DNA of 64,000 bases, taken from NCBI GenBank assembly GCA_032622095.1, contig CP136068.1, positions 52,200,443 to 52,264,442 on the forward strand, read 5' to 3'. The DNA comes from Siphonodentalium dalli (Eukaryota; Mollusca; Scaphopoda; Gadilida; Siphonodentaliidae). Both the position numbers and the translations under genes were made by a program. This document shows, one piece after another, positions 21,757 through 31,879 of the stretch (position 1 is the stretch's first letter; every line of letters begins with the position of its first letter). The notes beneath the pieces were generated by a model. It saw only the letters and a list, made by a program, of their open reading frames with translations, had not been told where the DNA came from and did not search any database.

Positions 21757-22334
21757 TCTGTTCCTTAATATTGTAATTAACTGTGTCATGCTCAATTTTC
21801 GAATCTTAAATTGCTGTCATGGGGGGGGGGGGGGGGGGGGGGTTACATATATGAGCAATACAATGTATATGGCATAATGTCAGTGACTTACTGCCGTAGT
21901 TAAAATCACAAGGTGGTTTCAGTCAGTGAGATTACCTCAGTCTTGAAGGACATCCAGATTATCATTATGGAAACTTTTAAAGAAATTTCTTCTACGGTAT
22001 GGTACATTCGTACATTTAAATAACACAAAGCAGGCCATAATGCATTAATGATGCAACTCTGGTTTAATAGCGTTCACACACTGGTAGGAATGACATGGAA
22101 GTAGGTCATCAGGCTACCATGTGTACCATTTGGAAAAGCTTGACAATCATCATGCCACAGAGCTCAAAGGTCTATATGTATCATTATGTACACATTTATA
22201 TGCTTTTTGACTAAAAATTGTAGAATAAATATTTTGTCCGGTACAGTGTAACTACTATTGTCCCCACATCCGGTTGTAACTAACAATTTGATTGGCTACA
22301 ACACAACGGGGGGGGGGGGGGGGGGGGGGGGGTC
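21757..22334. other. Copy-A-specific block of about 578 bp with two poly-G runs
   Basis: Absent from copy B, where TTATATTATTA joins directly to CACTGGATCC (about 39860). It contains G22 at 21821-21842 and G25 at 22308-22332; the second run forms the right edge. No TIR or gene. A deletion or an assembly effect around G-runs is as plausible as an insertion. Confidence 0.6.
22308..22332. repeat. Poly-G run, 25 bases
   Basis: Uninterrupted G25 at the right edge of the copy-A-specific block. The reading frame across it (poly-Gly) is an artefact. Confidence 0.9.
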
Positions 22335-22637
22335 ACACTGGATCCTTAGGTACGATACTGAATTGTTCATATTGATGAGAATTAATCAGAGAAACACACT
22401 TAAATTAAGGGGAGACATGACTTGTTGTGGGGACAAAATTGTTATCTCCAGCAACATTGTGGGGCTCTTGGAGATTTAATACCTGGAAGTCTCTTTTTGA
22501 ACTTTCAAAATCAACATCCAGGTATTAAGTTTAGTGTTGAAAAGGTTATCCGGATATCCGATTGACAACAGGCTTCCATTGGCAACCGGTTGAACTACGA
22601 TCAACTGGTTAACCGCTAGTATGTAATAAGCACGCGA

Positions 22638-23872
22638 TAGTGTTGAAACGATTAATCGACTAATCAAAATCGACGCGATTATTAAATTAGTCTATTCCGA
22701 AATCGGCTAGTCGGGATACACCCACCACCATTATGCCATCGCGAAAGCAGTGCCGTAGCTGCCGTTACCGAATTACCGAACAATTTAAACCATCAGGCTA
22801 TCGAAATACACAATCACAATTAGCTTGTTAAAGCCTTCTTTGTTGTCCCTTTGATGCGATAACTGCTTTCAGTACTTGGTGGTCATGCACGAGCGCGAAA
22901 CCCAATGACCTCAACTCAATGTATTTGTCGGCGCCACGGCGGCTTATTCTTTGAAGTTGAGACGGCTGTCTTTGATAATCAACTTCAAGTTCATAGAATG
23001 AGCGCCTATCGACACCGTGTCTATTTCGGCGTGACGAAATTGATCTGAGTGATAACGTGTTTGGTCAACGTGTTTGCAGGTGTGCAGGACTCAACTTCAC
23101 TCAAGTGAGTTGCGAAGTGACATTAAGTTTTAAGTTAACAAGTCCAATATATTATAGTTTACTGAAGCACTATGTCAGTATACCTTTAAAGTTTATTTGT
23201 CAAATTGTGTGATATTTTCCCAATGTCCTGCTGCTACAGCTGTTATAACATTTTATTTTGTAACTTTTGTTTGTTTGTCGGAGATGAAGTTCGTTTCTCA
23301 AAATATCTTGCATTTATTAATGTACGCCCGTTTGTGAAGTCAATCAGTGACAAGCACACTGGGCAAATTAGAAAACAACGATGTTCGATTGTAAGAACCG
23401 GTACGGCCCGGTAGACCATACCATATAAATTTAAAATTTTTAAAGGAACATTTTTACACAAAACATATAGAATAATGCACCGGTTTCTGATTGTTGCACG
23501 CGCTCCCACTCCGTAATCCGTGGCGCTTCCGTGATCGATCAGGTGTTTGTCACCACCGTTTAGATACATGCATCAACTGCCACCTGGATGGTAATTTGAT
23601 TATCGTAAAACATCATATACCTGGGACAAATTGATAACCTATTAACCTTCAGTGATATTAAGCCAAATAATCACGGCAAATAGTGTTAAATCACAGCTTT
23701 CTTTGCGTTCGAAAATGAAAAGTTGGTTACCGGTACTCAAAACAAACGGCAAATTATATACATATATGGGCACAAAACGGTAAGTTTCGGAAGGGGTCCG
23801 ACTAGTCGACTAGTAGTCGATTCCCTCTGGCGACTAGTCGATTCCTCAAAACCACTAATCGTTTCAACGCTA
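22638..23872. mobile_element. Non-autonomous hAT-type element, copy A (1.2 kb)
   Basis: Ends TAGTGTTGAAACGATTA and the complement of TAGCGTTGAAACGATTA form 17-bp TIRs with one mismatch. They are flanked by GCACGCGA (22630-22637) and ACACGCGA (23873-23880), an 8-bp target duplication with one change, the size expected for hAT elements. Subterminal CGACTAGTCGACTAGTAGTCG-type motifs occur at both ends. No transposase (no RNase-H-like or hATC dimerisation region) is encoded; internal frames are short. The same insertion is at 40162-41382 in copy B, so it predates the split of the two copies. Confidence 0.8.
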
Positions 23873-24221
23873 ACACGCGATGTCAACAACAAAAACTAAT
23901 GTATGCAGGTCCTTAATCAGCACAAGACTGATAACAGTAGCTTTGAAACATGTGTACTTTATTAATTTTGCTCAAACTTTTATCACTCAGAGGGGTATGC
24001 AGTCAAAATTACACATATTCATTTAAATTCAAAATCTGGTGGAGATAAAAAGTCTTTCATGAATATCAAGTTACATAGTCTTGCTTTGGCGCATAACATC
24101 TAAGATGCATGACATCGTCTTTGATGTTCCGATATCCAGTCAAACATGTGCACTGTGTCATGGGCTGGTCATTTGAAATCTACAGGGTACACTCCGACTC
24201 ACTAAGTAATAACAGATGTCT

Positions 24222-24672
24222 GGGCGCATTTCAGAAAACAAAAAGAAATTCCCAGAATGCAAACTCTGTATAACCCTATTTATATACACATGGTCTGTAC
24301 TTCTAACATTACAGAGTTGAGTATTAAATCTCAGTGGATGAAGTTCTAATGAACTCGCATCGAAGTGGTGTTTCCATGCAGAGAGACTCGTTTGCATCCT
24401 AATGACTAATTCTCAGCATTTGATTGTGTTCTAACAGAAAACACTGGGCGCATTTCAGAAAACAAAAAGAAATTCCCAGAATGCAAACTCTGTACTAGTA
24501 GGACCCTATTTACATACACATGGTCTGTATTTCTAACATTAAAGAGTTTGAGTAATCTCAGTGGATGAAGTTCCAATGAACTCTCATTGAAGTGGTGTTT
24601 CCATGCAGAGAGACTCGTTTGCATCCTAATGACTAATTCTCAGCATTTGATTGTGTTCTAACAGAAAACACT
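24222..24672. repeat. Two-unit tandem repeat, 224-bp period, copy A
   Basis: The unit starting TGGGCGCATTTCAGAAAAC and ending CTCAGCATTTGATTGTGTTC-plus-AACAGAAAACACT is repeated twice, followed by a partial third start. Minus-strand frames of about 72-80 codons beginning with the same peptide occur in each unit because of the repeat, not because they are genes. Matching tandem repeat in copy B at 41732-42190. Confidence 0.85.
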
Positions 24673-24879
24673 GTTTTCAGCTGATTTGTTACTTTTCATT
24701 TGTTAACTATATATAAAAGATCATGAAACTTCATAATTGTGTTTATCTGTCGTCAAGTCATCCTATGCATCTCAAATCACTGAAGAACACCCAGTAGTTA
24801 GAAAACCTGAGTCACATGACCTATTATTCGCCAGTCCTGCAATCGCTATAATGACAATAAAAAGCTGCCACGATTTGCA

Positions 24880-25192
24880 TGTATGAAAATTTATATACAT
24901 GTCAGGGTTGGTGATTTTTTTTAAATAAATCAAAAAAATCGATTTATCTGATTTAAATCGATTTAAAAAAAAAAAAATTCTAATTGTTATCTGTTGAAAA
25001 TATTTACCTGATAAATGACCAGGATTGAATACGGCCAAAAAAAAATAATATTTGTTTTCTATTTACGGTGCCAAAATATTCCAGGTAGGTAGGTAGGTAG
25101 GGATTTTTTGTTTTTTGGTAATATTTTTTTATTTTTCCCCCGAACAGTTGAGAAGTACATTAATGCTTACTCTTTATACCGGTACTTGTGTT
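24880..25192. other. Low-complexity stretch
   Basis: A/T homopolymer-rich palindromic text (AAATCGATTTATCTGATTTAAATCGATTT) followed by a short (GGTA)n microsatellite at about 25083-25102. No gene. Confidence 0.6.
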
Positions 25193-25440
25193 AAGGATGT
25201 CCATGTATATTGCAAGTAAACAGAAAATTTGCAGCAATATGATAAGTATTGTCAATGTGGACAAACAAATGCCTCCCAAGCACTCAACTATGCAGCTCTC
25301 TTGTAATTATTCTCTCAGTATAGATTGTGGTGGCACATATTCCTCAGAGCACAATATTGACATATCAACAGGCCCAAGACGAACACCATAATAGGGCTTT
25401 TCTATGACTTTATAATAACAAAACTTGTATGATATTAATT
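25193..25440. other. Copy-A-specific block of about 248 bp
   Basis: Lies between CTTGTGTTA and TTCAAACCTCACTTAAATATTTGG; copy B joins these directly near 42700. No inverted ends or gene were recognised. Confidence 0.6.
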
Positions 25441-25747
25441 CAAACCTCACTTAAATATTTGGTCATACACCTCAGGACCTAAGACACGCCTCCACTGGCA
25501 GGATATTTTGCATGTTCCTCAGACACATTGCACAGGGTGTAAATGTTCCTCAGATGCTCCTTAATTGCATTGAAATATAAAGTCCCACACCACACTGAAA
25601 ATGGTACCACAGGCCACACTTTGACTGCGATACCACACCTCAGCATTCAAATTGGCCCCAACTTTGAAGTTCCTTATACACACAGGCATATGCATGCTCG
25701 TAAGTTTTATACACCCAAACAAACCAGTAGATAATTTCATGTGCTTT

Positions 25748-25883
25748 TTAGCTCACCTGAGACGAAGTCTCCGGTGGAGCAAGAGTCATCACTCCTCGTC
25801 CGTCTGTCCGTCCGTCAACTTTTTTAAAAACATCTTCTCCTCTGAAACCATCATACCGAATTGGTTCATATTTGGTGTGAATG
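25748..25883 (+). mobile_element. Start of a tandem-core element cut by the assembly gap
   Basis: Reads TTAGCTCACCTGAGACGAAG, then GTCCGTCTGTCCGTCCGTC and a CCGAATTGGTTCATATTTGGTG core start. In copy B (43008-43520) the same start runs into about three tandem cores; here it stops at the N block, so the rest is missing from the assembly. Confidence 0.75.
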
Positions 25884-25983
25884 NNNNNNNNNNNNNNNNN
25901 NNNNNNNNNNNNNNNNNNNNNNNNNNNNNNNNNNNNNNNNNNNNNNNNNNNNNNNNNNNNNNNNNNNNNNNNNNNNNNNNNNN
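25884..25983. other. Assembly gap, 100 N
   Basis: Exactly 100 N, a conventional placeholder for a gap of unknown size. Left of it is duplicated-segment copy A; right of it begins the long inverted-repeat element, with no overlap in content. Confidence 0.99.
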
Positions 25984-28159
25984 GACATTACTTCATTCCG
26001 ACATTCTGATACTTAGACCAATCACATAAAAGTAAAGAATGTACTCCCAATACGTTAGGGCATATCTTTTAATCTGAGTGATGTCACCACAAAACGCGAG
26101 GTTCAAAAACTTCAAAAATAGTTAAAAGTACACATTTTTTTTATTTCGAATATCTTTATTTATGGTCAATTTCGTGTTATGAAATGGGCCATTTTACAAA
26201 CGCGTAATATGTGATTAAAAAAACGGCTATTTGATAAAAATTTTAAACGCTATTATCACTATATTTGGGAATATAAAAAACGTTGTATTTGACGAAGTAT
26301 GACATTGCAAAATGACTACTTTTATAAACGCGAATTTGAAAACACTAATATCGGAACGAATTTTAAACTAATTTCGTGTTATGAAATGACTCATTTTATA
26401 ATCGCGGTCTAGTCAAACGGGGAAACTAGTATGTATGTGTAAGTCGACTTAACGCGGACCTCATTAAACCCCACCCCTAAACACCTCCCCCCTGTCCGGA
26501 TGAAACCCTGACCAAAAAAAGGGGGATGGGGGAGCGGGGGGCGCGCGCGTTTTTTATGACAAAAAAATATGATGTAAGGGTGACTAAATATAATATTGTA
26601 TACAATATGTATGAAAAATGGTAAATATCGGTATATTTGCCTATACCCAGGATGATATTGGAACCATAACTATGGATGGTAAAACTGACTAAGGTATTGA
26701 ATTATAGCTATATATTTATTCAGCCATAGAACCGCAACATTTTGTACACTTGAAGTACGATTCTTGATACTCCTTATGTTTTATAGAATTTTCCTATTCG
26801 TATTGTCCAATATTTATTACAGTAGCACAGAAACCAGTCACTCCCAATATGCTATTTCACAGAACGTTTCTCTAATATCGCTTTTTTGATGTCATCACCA
26901 TATGAAGACATATTGTACCATAGATCCTTGTCCATATAAATTCCATATTTAATTGGCAAAATACCATCTTATAATTGCCATATGTTATTTTTCACCCTTT
27001 TCTTCAGTAACTGTTAGGGTATCTCTGTTGGGCCATACATTGGTTTCACAATCTTCTGGTGATATAGCTCCATGCTTCGCAATGGTTTCTCAGCAAGTGA
27101 TGGGGAGTATGTGATTTGGGGGTGTGGGGGTGGCTACCCCCGGGATGGTCGATAGCCCCTTTCCTTCACCCCAGTGACTGTGATGTCAAATGCACCTCAT
27201 TTATATATCTTAATATTAACCAATGGCAAAACACTTATATGTGACATGTTTGGACAAGTCCAGTAATACTTCTCTGACTCTTTCCAGGAATATAAACACA
27301 CCTTCTCAAACCTAATGTTTTAGTACAATGTTCCAAAGTATTAGTGTATAACTCATCTTAACCTTTGATATAAGGTAGTCCACCTCCTCAAGTTGCTAGT
27401 GTGTAAATGTATGTTCCAAATTGTGCCGCTGCCATTACAGCAACTAAAATAAGAAAAACAACGACAACAACCAAACTAACATCAACAACAGCATCAAAAA
27501 GCAACCACAGCAACAACAATTACAACAATATGGTGAACGATTTGGTATGAAACTGGTTGCATGAAAAATATCTGGCATATTTTTTTGTCATAAAAAACGG
27601 CGCGCCCCCCTCCCCCCATCCCCCTTTTTTTGGTCAGGGTTTCATCCGGACAGGGGGGAGGTGTTTAGGGGTGGGGGTTTAATGAGGTCCGCGTTAAGTC
27701 GACTTACACATACATACTAGTTTCCCCGTTTGACTAGACCGCGATTATAAAATGAGTCATTTCATAACACGAAATTAGTTTAAAATTCGTTCCGATATTA
27801 GTGTTTTCAAATTCGCGTTTATAAAAGTAGTCATTTTGCAATGTCATACTTCGTCAAATACAACGTTTTTTATATTCCAAATATAGTGATAATAGCGTTT
27901 AAAATTTTTATCAAATAGCCGTTTTTTTAATCACATATTACGCGTTTGTAAAATGGCCCATTTCATAACACGAAATTGACCATAAATAAAGATATTCGAA
28001 ATAAAAAAATGTGTACTTTTAACTATTTTTGAAGTTTTTGAACCTCGCGTTTTGTGGTGACATCACTCAGATTAAAAGATATGCCTAACGTATTGGGAGT
28101 ACATTCTTTACTTTTATGTGATTGGTCTATGTATCAGAATGTCGGAATGAAGTAATGTC
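25984..28159. mobile_element. Long-terminal-inverted-repeat element (arms about 585 bp, 1-kb core)
   Basis: The arm 25984-26571 (starting GACATTACTTCATTCCGACA) is nearly identical to the reverse complement of 27576-28159; I saw only a few mismatches and small indels in the C/G-rich inner part. The core 26572-27575 has no long frame and includes an imperfect (CAA)n tract near 27450-27520. Because the left arm starts at the first base after the gap, the true arm could be longer. Candidates are a foldback or Polinton-like non-autonomous DNA element, or an assembly artefact beside a gap. No flanking target duplication can be tested. Confidence 0.7.
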
Positions 28160-30180
28160 ATGGACGAACCTTACTGCACAGCTATATCATATCTATGTGT
28201 TTTACCGAAGAGATACATCTGAGAGTGAGTGTCTGAGAATACATGTATACCAGGCATATTAAAACAAATAGTATGCATACCTGACACGCATCGTTAGTTA
28301 GCAGATGGTCCATTAAGAACACAACAGCAACACCAGACATGACATTGACAGCTGATCGAACTACGTGTGTAGGAGAAGTAACGTGGAGAAATTAGAGAAA
28401 TTACAGTGTTTAAGATTCAATAAAGGTTATCGAAATGTCAGTTAGAGGGGGGCATTGGGGTGAGAAATCTCGTTTGACATTCATCAGAAAAGAACTGCTG
28501 ATTGTTGCCATTCACGAATATTGCATGAAAATACAGGGAAAATCATAACTCGATAGTTAGTATCTAATTCAAGTGTATGTGATGATAGCATGAATAAGCT
28601 TCTAGACACACATCGGCTATAGTAAAGTATTGTGATATACACGGTATTTTTAAAATAATTATTACATTAAATGATAAAAAATACATATAATGCCAGTTAT
28701 GATATGTACACAATAAAATTGAGTCATAGTAAAGAGAGTGCATAATTAAGAAACACTCCTAACATCAATGGAGCATTTAATATACATGCACAGTATATAC
28801 CCTAGACAGCACCATGTGCATGCAACCGATTAGGTATCATATAATGACTGAACCATCATATACAACCAAAATCAAACTCCCTTGTTGGCGAAAACACAGG
28901 CCTGATTAGCACGTTTGATCCCAGACATGTCATTTCGTTTGATAAATGGCCGTTTCGATATAGTTTTGTGTGAAATACCACGTTTGCTAATATTGTACGT
29001 GATTTAACAGTGAAAATGACACTTAATTTACGTCATAACGTATTTATATGTAACGGATTTGCTTCAAGAAACATGGAAACGCGTTCATATGCATAAATCA
29101 GTAATGTGCGCATTAAATGGTAATGAAAATGTACACTGTGTGAACCGCCATAGACATGAGAACTATTACAAATTTATGAGTTGTCTCGCTTGTTTTAGTT
29201 GCATACATGATGTAATAAGTTCAGTTACCACCAATAAAGCAGTATTGACGAATTATTTTCAATATATTATCGAGTTTAGATTAAATTTCTACTAACAATG
29301 CTATAAATTAACAACAATAAAGATAAAGGAACGATTAACGAATACATCGTTATATAATAGAGCGTTTTGACAAGAAAATATGGAATTAATATACACATGT
29401 GTTCACATAGTAGGCCTTTTGTGTCATGAGGCTGTGGGTAATGTTTCCTCTGTATAACAGACTATATTTATAGGTGTTACAATACATATCATTGATGAAA
29501 AGAATACATGAAGTAAGTATTTATATACTAGTCTACATCAAATGGGTCCTTTGGGTTTTGCCATGTAATGGAGATTTTAGAGTAATAATATGAATGAACT
29601 ATGGCTGGAATACATAAAGTTGGTGCACAGATGTTTTCATTCCGTTTGTCCTTGTATTATATAGTTAAATCCATCAACGGATTTTGATTGGCTGTTATAA
29701 ATATTATGATAAGAACTAAATACTTCATTGATCGCTATTAGATATCAAATGCTCACTAGGTACGTGCAAATTTAGGGCCACAGATTGCGTGATTTTGCAT
29801 CATGACGTGAAACTCGTGTCCAAGGACCTGTCAGTTAGCGGATTTCCTCGAATAAACAGAGGGTTTTGTAAATTGGGAATTATGGTTCCAACTCAACCAG
29901 TCTGTTGTATAGTGACCTATTTAATGAGTCATTCGTTGTCTTCTCGCATTAATTCCCCTCATAAGGTCACTACTTTCGAATCCACGCATTGCGATGAAAT
30001 TGTTCAGCCTGGAAATTTTCCATCTGTAAAAAGAAAAATAAGTACATCTATATAAACAATAATAATAATGTTAATACAGCAGCCAATGAACGTGTTTCTA
30101 TATATTACCATTGTTATAAGGCTTGAACTAACATTTACAGGTTCATACTGATTGTCAGGGTGGGGGAGAAATAACAGGTG
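28160..30180. other. Gene-free stretch upstream of the IAP gene
   Basis: About 2 kb of AT-rich DNA without a recognisable gene or repeat. Possible splice acceptors precede the IAP start (TTTACAG at about 30134-30140 and AATAACAG at about 30170-30177), so a 5' untranslated exon could lie here, but none can be identified. Confidence 0.5.
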
Positions 30181-30906
30181 ATGGATATCCCGCCGCACGC
30201 CGCTGATTCGAGCGATAATAGTGTAAGCACGATACCAGAACTTTTAAACGTGTATGGTCTTACTGTGGCTTGGAAACCGTCATACCCAGAGTATCGAAAT
30301 TTTCACTCGAGATTAGCTTCTTTCGTAAACTGGACCTCGCCCGTGGAGGCTGCTAAAATAGCTGGAGCTGGTTTCTTTTTCACAAAGACCGCTGATAAAA
30401 CCATATGTTATAGTTGCGGATGTAGGTTGTGGCAATGGGAAAAGAGAGATGATCCTCGAACTGAACATTACCGTTTCTTTCCAAATTGTAGCTATCTCAA
30501 TTATTTGCAACGTTTCCTGCCTGAAGATAGGTATAAACAGTGGAACAGACCGAGATATTTAATGGAAATCCCCGATGTACCAGCAAATGTTTCATTGCAA
30601 CGTCCCGTGGATAGTGCCTCTGTTCAAGACATGAATACATTTTCAGTAGATGACCTTACCGTTAATTTCGAAGAAATGACTGAAATAAACGATGAGAGAC
30701 TGTCTGGTTCCTATGAAGATGACTGGCCTGATACGGCAGTAGACGATTCTGTAGAATGCAAATGTATCATTTGTCTAGAGAAGAATAAAAACTGTGTGCT
30801 TTTACCATGTGGACACGTAGCAATGTGTGGCATGTGCGCGCTCGGTTCTGAGACTTGTCCCTTGTGCAGAAGCGTAGTGCGTGCCTATGCCAAAACTTTT
30901 GGTTAA
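30181..30906 (+). CDS. Inhibitor of apoptosis protein: one BIR plus C-terminal RING (BIRC-type)
   Basis: A single uninterrupted frame of 241 codons. The first ATG of the frame is at 30181; no earlier ATG is in frame. Residues about 41-107 form a BIR domain with the full zinc set C76-x2-C79-x16-H96-x6-C103 and the typical 'W..RDDP..EH..FFPNC' core. Residues 195-230 are an IAP-type RING (C195, C198, C210, H212, C216, C219, C226, C229; all eight ligands present). The linker of about 85 residues is acidic and I see no CARD or UBA domain. IAPs bind caspases or IAP-binding-motif partners through the BIR and act as E3 ubiquitin ligases through the RING, in the cytosol; here that role is inferred from the domains. 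Intronless and with one BIR only, it resembles short bivalve and viral IAPs. The next gene starts 328 bp downstream on the same strand. No poly(A) signal is obvious between them. Retrogene, virus-derived or ordinary host paralogue cannot be separated here. Confidence 0.93.
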   Translation: MDIPPHAADSSDNSVSTIPELLNVYGLTVAWKPSYPEYRNFHSRLASFVNWTSPVEAAKIAGAGFFFTKTADKTICYSCGCRLWQWEKRDDPRTEHYRFFPNCSYLNYLQRFLPEDRYKQWNRPRYLMEIPDVPANVSLQRPVDSASVQDMNTFSVDDLTVNFEEMTEINDERLSGSYEDDWPDTAVDDSVECKCIICLEKNKNCVLLPCGHVAMCGMCALGSETCPLCRSVVRAYAKTFG

Positions 30907-31156
30907 ATGATTCATACCTGCGTTATGAATACCCTGAATCACGGTTGCGTGTCATTTCCGGCCCTTTCCTATAGGCCGAGACAGTTTACCACGAAACCCC
31001 TTTATTCTGTATTTAGCTAATGTACTTCCGAGCCACTGTCTGAGAGTTCCCTCTGATCGAAACATGATTGGCCCTTCCATATTTGACTAATACGATTCCG
31101 GGGGGCAATCTGATTGATTATATATACTTTGAAACGGTTGTGATGGGACCGCCCAA

Positions 31157-31212
31157 TGACGTCATATAGGGTATAAACGTAATACATCCACGCGCCTCCG
31201 ACATTTTCAGTT
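31157..31212 (+). promoter_or_regulatory. Candidate core promoter of the tandem-PC4 gene
   Basis: Contains a perfect CRE TGACGTCA (31157-31164), a TATAAA (31172-31177) and an initiator-like TTCAGTTC about 35 bp further on (around 31209), with the start codon at 31235 in a CACCATGA context. The order and approximate spacing fit an RNA polymerase II core promoter with a short leader of about 25-35 nt. Confidence 0.5.
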
Positions 31213-31234
31213 CAGCGTTCATCGAAACGACACC

Positions 31235-31756
31235 ATGAATTCTAAAATTTTCACAAAACACTTAGGACGGGATAGATACCTTACCGTCGGTGAATATAAA
31301 AGCATCAAAAATATAGACATCAGAATATGGAACGATGGGAAGTTCCCAACTAAATTCGGCGCCTGCCTGCGATTACAACAGTGGCTGGAATTAGCTGATA
31401 ACGCACAGAAAGTGTATGAACATTTACAAAGCAGATCTTCTTTGGAAAGGATACATATCGGACATAATGAACACGTGACTTATGATCATGAACACCGTGT
31501 TGTACATATCCGAAAATTCTTTTACCCGAAAGACAGTGAGAGACTTTGCCCTACGAAGACAGGTGTAACTCTCAACCACTCAGAATTTGAACAGTTGATG
31601 TCCACCATTAATGACGTCACTGCGGCTGTACCGGAACTACAAACTTTAGTACCCTGCTACATGCAAGAGGATCATAAAAAAAATCAGCTTGGCTTTTTAA
31701 TGTGTAGTTTCTGTTCACCGGAATTATGCAAAACATATACACCTGATTCGTTTTAA
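31235..31756 (+). CDS. Protein with two PC4-like (transcriptional coactivator p15) domains
   Basis: A single-exon frame of 173 codons starting at the first ATG. Residues 8-63 (GRDRYLTVGEYKSIKNIDIR..., FPTKFGACLRLQQWLELAD) match the PC4/SUB1 pattern of a four-stranded sheet (RYVTV-x-EYKG-x-IDIREY), a 'PT-x-x-G-x-x-L' turn and a helix starting at the Gln-Trp. Residues about 77-135 repeat the pattern more loosely (HVTYDHEHRVVHIRKF, CPTKTGVTLNHSEFEQLM). PC4 domains bind single-stranded DNA as dimers and act in transcription and replication, so two in one chain could form an internal dimer (inference). The tail has four Cys (141, 157, 160, 165), possibly a zinc site. Upstream lies a TATA/CRE promoter; downstream a poly(A) signal 22 bp after the stop. 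The compact, intronless form and position 328 bp after the IAP recall viral or transposon cargo genes, but a host gene is possible. Confidence 0.7.
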   Translation: MNSKIFTKHLGRDRYLTVGEYKSIKNIDIRIWNDGKFPTKFGACLRLQQWLELADNAQKVYEHLQSRSSLERIHIGHNEHVTYDHEHRVVHIRKFFYPKDSERLCPTKTGVTLNHSEFEQLMSTINDVTAAVPELQTLVPCYMQEDHKKNQLGFLMCSFCSPELCKTYTPDSF

Positions 31757-31777
31757 ACTGTAATTATTATGTAATGT

Positions 31778-31783
31778 AATAAA
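31778..31783 (+). terminator. Polyadenylation signal of the tandem-PC4 gene
   Basis: AATAAA 22 bp after the stop codon, followed by the GT-rich GGATTGTGTTTG; a second AATAAA is at about 31803-31808. Together they fit a very short 3' untranslated region. Confidence 0.6.
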
Positions 31784-31879
31784 TGGATTGTGTTTGATAA
31801 ATAATAAAATGTGTAAATTATTAAAAGATGCGTTCAGTTTTACTGCTATGGAAAAGCCGACCCACGTGTAGAAAACCAT

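Larger units (their letters stand above)
4396..25883. repeat. Large duplicated segment, copy A
   Basis: From the AATAAGAGTTAATT at 4396 to the gap at 25884 this segment aligns in order and orientation with 36016-43139. Shared landmarks are the LINE fragment, the tRNA-like sequence, the hAT-type element, the 224-bp tandem repeat and the start of a tandem-core element. Copy A carries four extra blocks that copy B lacks: about 5167-5637, 5945-18968, 21757-22334 and 25193-25440. Copy A ends exactly at the 100-N gap. Either a segmental duplication or two haplotypes placed in tandem by the assembly. Confidence 0.9.

Noticed and set aside
22258-22479. Frames crossing poly-G runs (poly-Gly), here and at 21692 and 62013
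   Set aside because: Open only because G homopolymers contain no stop codon.
24158-24624. Two minus-strand frames with a common start MQTSLSAWKHHF
   Set aside because: The likeness is due to the 224-bp tandem repeat; no domain, and no codon-level constraint between units.
30178-30180. Earlier start for the IAP at a GTG codon
   Set aside because: The codon before the ATG is not a credible eukaryotic start; the ATG at 30181 is the first in frame.
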